64,000 bases of DNA from Smithella sp. (lineage in GTDB: Bacteria; Desulfobacterota; Syntrophia; Syntrophales; Smithellaceae). The stretch's first letter is position 1, and each line of letters begins with the position of its first letter. The stretch covers positions 33,501 to 97,500 of the forward strand of contig JAGPFC010000006.1 in assembly GCA_018056685.1 (NCBI GenBank). The letters run 5' to 3'. Below, piece after piece: positions 52,834 to 62,241 of the stretch. The notes under the pieces are model-generated. The model did no database searches and had not been told where the DNA came from. It saw only the letters and a list, made by a program, of their open reading frames with translations. The position numbers and the translations under genes were made by a program.

Positions 52834-53844
52834 CTAAGATTCAAGGCAAATCCTGTTTCTCCCGTCATGCTTTGCTTGATACATAAAATGGTCCGCGCGA
52901 TTGACAAAAGCCTTGACGTCGTCATGGGGATTATACTGCGAAATACCGATGCTCATCGTCAACGCAACTTTTTCACCCGAAACAGGCGTAAAAATCTCAT
53001 GGCTTAACTCGTTCTGGATTCTTTGTGCGATGACGAAGCCGTCTTGGCTTGTGGTCACCGGGAGCATCACCGTAAATTCCTCCCCACCATAACGATACGC
53101 TGAATCAGAATCGCGCAGGCACCGCTTAATGACCTGACCCAGTCGCGATAAAACATAATCTCCTTCAATATGACCGTATGTGTCATTGAAATCCTTGAAT
53201 TTGTCGAGATCGAGCATGAGAAGGGTCAATGGTTGTTCATAACGTTTCGACCTCTCCATTTCTTTTTCCAATTGAGCGTAAAAATGTCTGGAATTATAAA
53301 GTTGTGTCAGGTCGTCTAGAATGCTTAATTCCAGGTATCTTCGTTCACTTTTTTGCAATTCTTTTTCGACCTTGACCCTTTCTGTGATATCCACCATGGA
53401 AGCAACACTCTGTGTCGTTTCCGGAATTATGGTTATGGTCATAAAAATATTAAGAAGGTTGCCGTTTTTATTACGGATCTTGAATTCATAATTCCTGGGT
53501 GCCGAAGACGATTCCTGTCGTCTTGCCCGGTGGAAAGAAAGAAGGCGAACGATGTCGTCTTCGGCTACAAATTTGGTCCATGAATGACCGATGATTTCAT
53601 CACGGTCGTAACCCGTGAAATTGGCAAAATCGTTGTTAAACATGGAAATAGTCGTATCTTGTTCAATGACAATGGTTGCGGTGCCGGAATTTTCAAACAA
53701 GGTCTGGTAAAAAAGTCTTGACCGGGTCAGTTCCTTTTCGAGTTGTTCAGACTTTTGGGCGTTCAACTGCATATCCTGAATTTCCCTGCGCGCCTCTTTT
53801 AATTCGTCGATGAGTTGAAGTCTGGTTTTGTATCCTTTTACCAT
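52834..53844 (-). CDS. PAS-GGDEF diguanylate cyclase
   Basis: 336 residues from ATG 53844 (AGGA close upstream); TTG at 53862 is in frame but less likely. An N-terminal coiled coil (about residues 5-45), a PAS domain (NSGTATIVIEQDTTISMFNNDFANFTGY to MVDITERVK), then GGDEF with LMLDLDKFKDFNDTYGHIEGD and active site YGGEEF. The inhibitory I-site RxxD is present as RDSD five residues before GGEEF, so product inhibition is expected. It makes cyclic di-GMP from two GTP. Its leader contains a class I c-di-GMP riboswitch, giving direct feedback by its own product. Confidence 0.92.
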   Translation of the reverse strand: MVKGYKTRLQLIDELKEARREIQDMQLNAQKSEQLEKELTRSRLFYQTLFENSGTATIVIEQDTTISMFNNDFANFTGYDRDEIIGHSWTKFVAEDDIVRLLSFHRARRQESSSAPRNYEFKIRNKNGNLLNIFMTITIIPETTQSVASMVDITERVKVEKELQKSERRYLELSILDDLTQLYNSRHFYAQLEKEMERSKRYEQPLTLLMLDLDKFKDFNDTYGHIEGDYVLSRLGQVIKRCLRDSDSAYRYGGEEFTVMLPVTTSQDGFVIAQRIQNELSHEIFTPVSGEKVALTMSIGISQYNPHDDVKAFVNRADHFMYQAKHDGRNRICLES

Positions 53845-53983
53845 GGTTTTCCTATACTTCAATGTTGAAGTGCAACAAAAAAATATTAAGCAGCATAAAG
53901 AATTACGGGCTGTTTCATTTCAATATGATACGGGGGAATTGAGAGGTGATACAATTACTCTTTCTGTAAAAGGAGAGTAAATA

Positions 53984-54082
53984 TCTGCCTGGCAGTTCTG
54001 CCGCCGTATCCCTTTCCTGAGAATTAGGCCGCTAACTTTGCGTCCCGCATTTTCAATACGGTTTGCCTTTTTCAAGCGTGAT
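53984..54082 (-). promoter_or_regulatory. Cyclic di-GMP class I (GEMM) riboswitch
   Basis: On the minus strand the conserved core appears in order: AGGCAAACC (near 54068-54060), a short hairpin with a GAAA loop, GGGACGCAAAG, GCGGCCTAA, then a variable hairpin and GGCGGCAGAACTGCCAGGC closing the P1 helix. This is the GEMM-I pattern. The position equivalent to G20 of the Vibrio Vc2 aptamer appears to be G, which favours c-di-GMP over cGAMP. It lies about 140 bases upstream of the GGDEF gene, with a TTACTCT/AGAGTAA hairpin between them that may be part of the expression platform. Confidence 0.85.
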
Positions 54083-54166
54083 TTTTATTAAAACTTAAAC
54101 TGGTTTAAATGTCAATATCTGATAAATATCTGATAAATATTTTAGTTACTAATTACCCTTAAAGCA

Positions 54167-54198
54167 AAAAGGTTACAGTCCAAAAACCGTAACCTTTT
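54167..54198 (-). terminator. Intrinsic terminator of the tRNA-Lys gene
   Basis: AAAAGGTTAC and GTAACCTTTT form a 10-bp stem with a 12-base loop; on the minus strand it is followed by more T. It lies 9 bases beyond the tRNA 3' end. Confidence 0.8.
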
Positions 54199-54206
54199 GA
54201 TTTAGT

Positions 54207-54281
54207 TGGTGGGCTGTGTGGGGATTGAACCCACGGCCAATGGATTAAAAGTCCACTGCTCTACCGCTGAGCTAACAGCCC
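54207..54281 (-). tRNA. tRNA-Lys (anticodon UUU)
   Basis: On the minus strand the acceptor arms GGGCTGT and ACAGCCC pair over 7 bp, the D-arm has TAGCTCAGCGGTAGAGCA, the anticodon loop is CTTTTAA with anticodon TTT, and the T-arm has GTGGGTTCAATCCCCAC. The 3' CCA is encoded. It reads lysine codons AAA/AAG. Confidence 0.95.
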
Positions 54282-54344
54282 TTTGTTTCGCTTTCAAGGC
54301 GTGCCCTATTAGCAACTAGTTGGCACGGTGTCAAGAAAAAACTG

Positions 54345-55655
<1,311 letters not shown>

Positions 55656-55748
55656 TTATTTCCTGTATTCTGTGGGGTTAACGTAACATACGGCAGCGTT
55701 CAATGGATTTCCGCTGCCGTACCGTTATTTAAAACTCTTCAATAATCA

Positions 55749-56876
55749 TTAAAGAGTTTTTACTTTTTCGTTAAAAACTTTTTCCAACTCGGCCAGAGCT
55801 GCCTTGAGATCAGCCTCTTCGATCGTCGGACCGCACCAGAAGCGGTATCCGGCCGGCGCTTCCTTGTATGAGTTGATATCGTGAGCAATGTTTTTTTTGC
55901 TCAGATCGGACGTTATGCTCTTCAGGAACTTGCTCTTTTCGTCTGGACCCATTGCCGCGACTTTTGGATGGATAACATTCAGGCAAACGGACGTGTTGGA
56001 ACGGACTTTGGGATCGTCAGCCAGAAATTCAATCCAATCGGTTTTGGCAACCCAGTCTTCGACGACTTTCAGATTAGCCTTGCTTTTCTTGATCAGACCG
56101 TCAATGCCGATTTTGCCGGCCCAATCAAGAGCGTCCAGGTAATCTTCCACGCACAGCATGGAAGGCGTGTTGATGACGTCGCCGTCAAAAATAGCCTTGT
56201 TGATTTTATCACCTTTTTTCAGGCGGAAGATCTTGGGCATTGGCCAGGGTGGATCGTAGGATTCGATGCGGGCGACGGCTTTAGGGCTCAGGATCATCAT
56301 TCCGTGAGCTGCTTCACCGCCCAGGCATTTCTGCCAGGAGAAAGTCAGGACGTCAATTTTGCTCCAGTCAACCTCATTGGCAAAGGTATAACTGGTTGCG
56401 TCGCAAATCGACAGACCTTCACGATCGGCCGGAATCCAGTTCCAGTCGGGAATCCTGACGCCGCTGGTTGTGCCGTTGGCCACGAAGACCACGTCGGTTT
56501 TCCAGTCAACTTTGGACAGATCAGGAATCTTGCCATAGTCTGCCTTGATAACGGTTGCATTGAGTTTAAGTTGTTTATTGACATCGGTTGCCCATCCGTT
56601 GGAAAAACTTTCCCAGACCAGCACGGTGACCGGTTTTGGTCCTAAAAGTGACCACATGGCGCATTCAAAAGCGCCGGTATCTGACGCCGGAAGAATGCCC
56701 ACAAGGTAATCTGCCGGAATGTTTAAGATCTTTCGTGTATCGTTGATGGCTTTAACGATTCTTTCTTTTCCCAGTGCGGAACGGTGTGAGCGGCCGACCG
56801 GCGCGCTCTTCAGCGCGTCGATACTCCACGCTGGCCTCTTGCTGCAGGGGCCGGAACTAAAGTTTGGGTTTTGCAT
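55749..56876 (-). CDS. serC: Phosphoserine aminotransferase
   Basis: 375 residues from ATG 56876, with AAGGA 8 bases upstream; the ATG at 56885 sits on that site and is rejected. N-terminal NPNFSSGPCSKRPAWS, GRSHRSALGKER, and the PLP lysine region LTFSWQKCLGGEAAHGMM. This is the archaeal/proteobacterial variant of SerC (TIGR01365-like), distinct from the E. coli form. It transaminates 3-phosphohydroxypyruvate with glutamate to give phosphoserine. The gap to purA is 96 bases, so they may share a transcript. Confidence 0.9.
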   Translation of the reverse strand: MQNPNFSSGPCSKRPAWSIDALKSAPVGRSHRSALGKERIVKAINDTRKILNIPADYLVGILPASDTGAFECAMWSLLGPKPVTVLVWESFSNGWATDVNKQLKLNATVIKADYGKIPDLSKVDWKTDVVFVANGTTSGVRIPDWNWIPADREGLSICDATSYTFANEVDWSKIDVLTFSWQKCLGGEAAHGMMILSPKAVARIESYDPPWPMPKIFRLKKGDKINKAIFDGDVINTPSMLCVEDYLDALDWAGKIGIDGLIKKSKANLKVVEDWVAKTDWIEFLADDPKVRSNTSVCLNVIHPKVAAMGPDEKSKFLKSITSDLSKKNIAHDINSYKEAPAGYRFWCGPTIEEADLKAALAELEKVFNEKVKTL

Positions 56877-57087
56877 AATAAACATCCTTAAAATAAATTT
56901 TTAAAACCTTTCATCTCATATCAGCATTAAAATTTTTACTCAAGGAATTTTAGCTTATTTTTTGTGCGATATATACTTGCTTTATGTTTTGACACAATGA
57001 TATAAGCTATCGGAATAAAACGGAAAAATACTTAAGCATAATCTTGGGATAAAAAATGACTGATAGTATAAAAAGATTTTGCATTTT

Positions 57088-58569
57088 CTAAGATTCGTGC
57101 TGATTGTTTTGCGTTTTCTTTCTACTTTTATTTCTGGGGCGCGGCTTCTTCCCTTTTTTCTTTGGCGCGGCAGTTTTTTCTGAATCGGTGTCGGCGACTG
57201 GCGCGGGTGGTGCGTGCAGGGACTGCTGATAGTAATCATCCAATAGCATGGCGATTAACGCGAGTTCGTCTTCCGATTGCGACAGGTGACGTGCGAGTGC
57301 CAGGAAGCGCTGCATGCGTTCAATCTGCAGATTATCGCGGGCGCGCAGTTTTGCTTCCAGCAGAGCCGTGATTCTTTCGGCGACAACCCTTTCCAATTCT
57401 TCGTCATTTGGGAGAGGCCGTTCTTCCATATGAATATTGTAATAGCGGGCAATACTCTGCAGCTTGAATCTTTCCATTTCTGCGACCAGAGAAATCGCCA
57501 CCCCGCTCGAACCCATTCGGCCGGTGCGCCCGGCCCGATGAATATAGGCTTCCGGGTCTTCCGGCGGTTCATACTGGATGACGTGAGACAGTTCGGGGAT
57601 GTCAATGCCGCGCGCCGCCACATCCGTGGCCACTAAAAAGCGCAGAGCGCCGCGCCGTACATGCGACATGACCTTTTCCCGCATGGTCTGGGATAAATCG
57701 GAACTGAGTTCATCAGCGTCATAACCGAAACGTTTTAAAACAACAGAAAGATAATGCACGGTGTCTTTTGTATTGCAGAAAATTATTGCCGAGGACGGAT
57801 TTTCAATTTCAATAATGCGTACGAGTGATCTTTCTTTGCGCATTCCCGGTACGACGTAATAGATGTGTTCAATTTCAGCGATGTGAATCTGATTACCGCT
57901 CAGACTCAACAGCTCCGCCTGATGAAGAAATTGATTGGCCAGCCGGACGACCTGAGGAGGAAAAGTCGCTGAAAACATGGAACTGAGTATTTTGTTCGAA
58001 GGAATGTATTTGCGGATTTTCACCATGTCAGGATAGAAACCCATCGATAACATCCGGTCGGCTTCATCAAAAATAAGGATCTTTAAATGATCCAGCGAAA
58101 GAGTGTTCTTCAGAAGATGATCCAGGATGCGTCCCGGAGTGCCGACAACAATCTGGGCGCCGGCGCGAAAGGCTTCGAGTTGCGCGTTGTAGCCTACGCC
58201 GCCATAAACCACGGCTATTTTTATGTTTGTCCCCTGGGTCAGCATTTCGGCTTCCCTGGATACTTGAAGAGCCAGTTCGCGAGTCGGAACAAGGACGAGA
58301 GCCTGCGCAAAATTTTGCTCTATGTTAATTTTTTGTATAATCGGCAGAATATATGCACCGGTTTTACCGCTGCCGGTGCGGGACTGCACCAGCATATCGC
58401 GATCCGCGAGAAAATAGGGTATGGATTTGGCCTGCACGGGCACAAGGGTTTTCCATCCGGCGCGATCACAAGCGTCGCGCATGGCGGGGGCAAGATCTGC
58501 CAAAGAAATTTCAGGCAGAGAATGATCCGGCTCAACGTGATTTTGTTCTTTTTGATTCATTTCATCCAT
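57088..58569 (-). CDS. DEAD-box RNA helicase
   Basis: 493 residues. Motifs in order: Q motif (VPVQAKSIPYFLADRDMLVQSRTGSGKTGAY with the Walker A GSGKT), PTRELA, GTPGR, DEAD (IFDEADRML), SAT (FSATFPPQ), ATDVAARGID, HRAGRTGRMG. The C-terminal tail is basic (KKKGKKPRPRNKSRKKTQNN), as in RhlE/CsdA-type helicases that act on ribosomal RNA or mRNA decay. It remodels RNA in the cytoplasm, often at low temperature. A single gene. Confidence 0.93.
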   Translation of the reverse strand: MDEMNQKEQNHVEPDHSLPEISLADLAPAMRDACDRAGWKTLVPVQAKSIPYFLADRDMLVQSRTGSGKTGAYILPIIQKINIEQNFAQALVLVPTRELALQVSREAEMLTQGTNIKIAVVYGGVGYNAQLEAFRAGAQIVVGTPGRILDHLLKNTLSLDHLKILIFDEADRMLSMGFYPDMVKIRKYIPSNKILSSMFSATFPPQVVRLANQFLHQAELLSLSGNQIHIAEIEHIYYVVPGMRKERSLVRIIEIENPSSAIIFCNTKDTVHYLSVVLKRFGYDADELSSDLSQTMREKVMSHVRRGALRFLVATDVAARGIDIPELSHVIQYEPPEDPEAYIHRAGRTGRMGSSGVAISLVAEMERFKLQSIARYYNIHMEERPLPNDEELERVVAERITALLEAKLRARDNLQIERMQRFLALARHLSQSEDELALIAMLLDDYYQQSLHAPPAPVADTDSEKTAAPKKKGKKPRPRNKSRKKTQNNQHES

Positions 58570-58627
58570 AATTAAAGCTCATATTTAAAATACTGAAGTT
58601 TTCACGATGTGTTGATCTCTTAAAATA

Positions 58628-59095
58628 CTATTTCTTATCAGTTTCTGAAATCTTCCCGGCGGCACAGATTTTATTTTTCAGTTTTTCATTAATAGAATTG
58701 GGAACCGTATCCCGCCATTTATCATTAATTTCCGGTGCCGATAGAAGAACAGAGCCTATTTCATCAAAAATATTCAAAGAAGCAATTCTATATTTTTGAT
58801 TGGCGCAGTCAAATTCCAGCAATACCAACTCATGCGTCAGTATATTCCGGTTGTCCGGCGCCTTCTTATGTCTCTGAAGAATGGTAAAAGCGTCCTCTTT
58901 ACCTTTTTCGTTGTAAATGGTCGCAGTCCATACCTGATAAATGTTATCGTTAATTTTTTTGATACTGCTCTTATCATACAATCCGGTTCCCCGGGGAAGA
59001 AACCCTCTGAATTCCCAGTCTTCCGCCCATGCCTGATGAGTCATGATGAATAGAACAGCCAAGACAATCGCGTTTGAAATATATTTTGCTCTCAT
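58628..59095 (-). CDS. Secreted small protein, surface-adhesin-E-like
   Basis: 155 residues from ATG 59095, which has GGAGGAAAG upstream; an in-frame extension to 59170 is not needed. A signal peptide (MRAKYISNAIVLAVLFIMTHQAWA) is followed by EDWEFRGFLPRGTGLYDKSSIKKINDNIYQVWTATIYNEKG and LLEFDCANQKYRIASLNIFD, matching the surface-adhesin protein E (PF16747) pattern. Periplasmic or lipid-exposed; the function in this organism is unknown. Confidence 0.65.
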   Translation of the reverse strand: MRAKYISNAIVLAVLFIMTHQAWAEDWEFRGFLPRGTGLYDKSSIKKINDNIYQVWTATIYNEKGKEDAFTILQRHKKAPDNRNILTHELVLLEFDCANQKYRIASLNIFDEIGSVLLSAPEINDKWRDTVPNSINEKLKNKICAAGKISETDKK

Positions 59096-59207
59096 TTTCT
59101 TTCCTCCGTACCATTCATCTGATACGCGCTGCATGAAGTAATTGAACATTGATTTTATCAAACCAAGCACGGCATCTGCATTTTATTCTGTTGAATATGG
59201 TCCAAAA

Positions 59208-59693
59208 CTATCTTTCTCTTTTCTTTTTGTTTTTAGTTTGCACGGCCGGTGTCGTATCGTAATAATCTTTTAGATGATGGATATAATCATCAACATATTT
59301 TTTGAACTCGTTGCAACCCTTCTTATATATTACATCAAGATTGTTCAATGTTCGTTGCCAGTTTTGAGGATCCCATGGCGTCTGTTTCAAGTAAAAATTG
59401 TAAAGTTTTTGCGTATTGCCTTGAAATGTCGTCACCGTTTCACTGTTACAGACTTGTTCTACCCGGGCGTATCCTTCATCCAGAATTTTTTTCAAGTCAT
59501 CAATCCACTTCTTGTAGGCATCGGTGCGCTGTGTCATGATCTTTTTGCCTTCATCGCTCATGACGGGCAGATAATGGAAAAAATTTAGTATATTTTCGGC
59601 CTGAAGTTGAAGCATCACCATCATGTTGAAACAGTTCTCCAGTGATTCTTTATGAAAATCAACAATTTGTTTCATGACGTTCTTGTTGTTCAT
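59208..59693 (-). CDS. Phasin-like helical protein
   Basis: 161 residues from ATG 59693, supported by GAGAGGAA; an extension to 59762 lacks a ribosome binding site. It is all-helical and amphipathic (NVMKQIVDFHKESLENCFNMMVMLQLQAENILNFFHYLP, then YKKWIDDLKKILDEGYARVEQVC), with a basic, disordered tail (TKNKKKRER). Size, helicity and tail resemble phasins that coat polyhydroxyalkanoate granules; storage is plausible in this metabolic setting. It could also be an unrelated coiled-coil protein. Confidence 0.5.
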   Translation of the reverse strand: MNNKNVMKQIVDFHKESLENCFNMMVMLQLQAENILNFFHYLPVMSDEGKKIMTQRTDAYKKWIDDLKKILDEGYARVEQVCNSETVTTFQGNTQKLYNFYLKQTPWDPQNWQRTLNNLDVIYKKGCNEFKKYVDDYIHHLKDYYDTTPAVQTKNKKKRER

Positions 59694-59861
59694 GACGATT
59701 CCTCTCAGAGCTGATAAATGATAATTAATTTGTGGCTGTCTTATACTACTATTAATCCGCAAATTTCAAGACCGTATTTGCTTAATCTTGTCACTTGCAA
59801 TCATTTCATGTCACCGGATACATTGGAAGCATTATTTCAGTGCAAATGAGGATGTGAAGAT

Positions 59862-61046
59862 TTATTCCTTTACGGATAGGTTCAGTGATTCGCAAAGCAG
59901 TTCCACGGGATCCAGAGCGGGAATTCCGGAGAGCCCGCTCAGTTGCATCCGGCACGAACCGCAATCCGCAACGATGTTTTCCGCTCCCGTTTTTCTGATT
60001 AAAGAGGCAGCGCGATTGCCTATCTGAATGGCTGTCAACGCATTTTCTTTCTTAAAACCGTAGCTGCCGGAAAGGCCGCAACAGGCATCGTCAAGAATTT
60101 CAAATTGAAGACCTGGAATCAGAGACAGTAATTTTTCCAGAGGATAACCGATTCCCAGTGCCCGCAGATGACAGGGAATATGATAGGCAACATGGCGACG
60201 AACCGTTTCGAATTGGGGGCTGGTGTATCCTTCATTCATCAACTTGATAATATATTCGTGAAGATCATAACTGTTTTCGGCAATCTTTTTCCCCTGCTGT
60301 ATTTTTAAGATGCCAGGATAATCATGCAACACACAAAGTCCGCAGGACGTACACGAATAAACGATATCATAACCCGCGTCGATGTAATCCGATAACGAAG
60401 ACGCGTTTTTCTGCGCGAAGTATTTTGCCAGGGCAAGATTGCCGTTGCCCAGTGCCGGCAATCCACAGCACCACTGCGGAGGCAGCACCACATCAACGTT
60501 CATCGTGGCCAGCAATCTGACGATTTTCCTGCCGATGTCCGGCCGGTAAAAATTGATGAAACATCCATAGAAAAAAGCCACTTTTCTGGCATTTCTACTC
60601 AAGCTTTTTTTCTCCCGGCTCATTTTATCGAAATGAAATTTCGGGAAGGGAAGATGAGTGGATATGCCCATTTTCTGAAAAATGTATTTGCCCGCCTTGG
60701 AGTCCGCAATGAAGTTGGCGAGAGGCGCGGTCAGGGACCCCAACGCGCTTAAATAATAATTATTGGCAAAGAGCAGATGAGCCGGTGTCTGCGGATGTTC
60801 CTTCCCGTATCTTTGCTGTTCATTCAGGATAATTTGAGCCGGTTCCACACCGCAGGGACAGGCCATTTCACAGCGTTTGCACTGGCTGCACAGGAGTACC
60901 CATTCATCCTGAGCTTTTTCTCTTTCTGATCGGAAGCGCTGGGCATCGGGTCCGGCCTGCTTTGGACCTGGGAAATCCGGATTGACCCGGAATACGGGAC
61001 AGTTTTCCACACAGATCGTGCAGCGTATGCAATGTTCATAGTTCAT
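59862..61046 (-). CDS. glpC: Anaerobic glycerol-3-phosphate dehydrogenase subunit C
   Basis: 394 residues from ATG 61046 with GGAG 10 bases upstream. Two 4Fe-4S motifs (CIRCTICVENCP and CSQCKRCEMACPCG) are followed by two CCG domains (CCGLPALGNG, CCGLSGSYGF) that bind a further cluster. GlpC anchors the GlpAB dehydrogenase to the membrane and passes electrons to quinone. It overlaps glpB by 11 bases. The last gene of the operon on this strand. Confidence 0.93.
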   Translation of the reverse strand: MNYEHCIRCTICVENCPVFRVNPDFPGPKQAGPDAQRFRSEREKAQDEWVLLCSQCKRCEMACPCGVEPAQIILNEQQRYGKEHPQTPAHLLFANNYYLSALGSLTAPLANFIADSKAGKYIFQKMGISTHLPFPKFHFDKMSREKKSLSRNARKVAFFYGCFINFYRPDIGRKIVRLLATMNVDVVLPPQWCCGLPALGNGNLALAKYFAQKNASSLSDYIDAGYDIVYSCTSCGLCVLHDYPGILKIQQGKKIAENSYDLHEYIIKLMNEGYTSPQFETVRRHVAYHIPCHLRALGIGYPLEKLLSLIPGLQFEILDDACCGLSGSYGFKKENALTAIQIGNRAASLIRKTGAENIVADCGSCRMQLSGLSGIPALDPVELLCESLNLSVKE

Positions 61047-62241
61047 GAGAAAGATACTCCGCACAGGATTGCGCCGCAGCATTTGCTGTAGCCAGCGCCA
61101 GACCGTGTCCGCAACCGTTTTTCAGGATTTCCGTGTTGGCCAGAATGCTGCCGCAGACAAAAACATTTTTCCATGCACAACCGGCAGGACGCATGGATAC
61201 ATCAGCCATGATGCCCGCTTTACCGATTCCATGATTTTGAGAAAAATAATCATTATTAAACCATGTTTCTCTCGGACCGGATTTGTGCACGGGCAGATTA
61301 AAAATATTTTCCAGAATAGTTTCACGAGTTGCCGTCAGACCGCCGCCGACAAAAGAACCGGTTGCCAGAATAAAAGCGCGGGCATTGATGCTCTTCGGCC
61401 GTCCCTCGGAAAAGGTGGTCACCGCTTCAATCAGATGTCCTGTTTTTTCCGTGCCGACAACCGGCCATGACCAGTAGATCGTTCCGCCTTTCTGCCGGAA
61501 GTTTTTTTTCAAGGCACTGAACAGCCTTCTGCCGGGCATGGAAGGCGGGATGGTCGGTATCTCAAAAACAGGTTTTCCCACGCGCATAGACAGCGTTCTG
61601 AAAATTTCCGCTGCTGATTCCAGACCGAGAACGGCGGGGAAAGCGATACGGTCTTCTGCAATATTCAGTTTTTCCAGCCAGAGAAGAAAGTTTTCAAAAA
61701 AATCTTTTTCTTCAAAACGCGAAGCGATGCTCATGGTCGTGGAAACTCCTGCATCATAAACGGAGAATTTGGTATTCCTGCGCCGTGATATAATATAGCC
61801 TGGATAAAAATCCTTCAACCCTTTGAACGTTATGATGTGAACGCTTTCTTGCGTGTGCTGAGGGGCTGCTTCCATGGTTGAAGGAATCAGACAGGACTTC
61901 TTAAAGGTGCCCAGGGCAGACATAACCAATCTGTTTTTTTCAGCAGAACCGGCATAGGGTATTCCCATGTCCATCATAACGGCTTGAAAATGATGTAATG
62001 ATTCTTTGATTACGCTTTTATCAACGAGATGAAAAGGGTGTTCCGGTGGAAGGCTGTCGATTCCGTCCAGAGGATGATCACTCAAGGAGCAAACATCAAC
62101 ACAGCCGGTGGAAAGACAAGCCGTCGGTTCACCTTTGGTAACCAGAGCGACATGGAAACCGTGTTCGGCAAGCTTTGCTCCCGCTGTCAGGCCCGCCACT
62201 CCAGCCCCGATGATGACAACGTCATATTCTATGAAACTCAT
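61036..62241 (-). CDS. glpB: Anaerobic glycerol-3-phosphate dehydrogenase subunit B
   Basis: 401 residues. FAD-binding VVIIGAGVAGLTAGAKLAEHG at the N-terminus, ATGSFVGGGLTATRETILENIF in the middle, and a C-terminal KNVFVCGSILANTEILKNGCGHGLALATA typical of GlpB. It couples the catalytic GlpA to GlpC. ATG at 62241 overlaps the glpA stop by four bases, so translation is linked. Confidence 0.92.
   Translation of the reverse strand: MSFIEYDVVIIGAGVAGLTAGAKLAEHGFHVALVTKGEPTACLSTGCVDVCSLSDHPLDGIDSLPPEHPFHLVDKSVIKESLHHFQAVMMDMGIPYAGSAEKNRLVMSALGTFKKSCLIPSTMEAAPQHTQESVHIITFKGLKDFYPGYIISRRRNTKFSVYDAGVSTTMSIASRFEEKDFFENFLLWLEKLNIAEDRIAFPAVLGLESAAEIFRTLSMRVGKPVFEIPTIPPSMPGRRLFSALKKNFRQKGGTIYWSWPVVGTEKTGHLIEAVTTFSEGRPKSINARAFILATGSFVGGGLTATRETILENIFNLPVHKSGPRETWFNNDYFSQNHGIGKAGIMADVSMRPAGCAWKNVFVCGSILANTEILKNGCGHGLALATANAAAQSCAEYLSHEL

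Noticed and set aside
55881..56645. Plus-strand ORF of 254 codons opposite serC
   Set aside because: Shadow frame of a conserved gene, no ribosome binding site.
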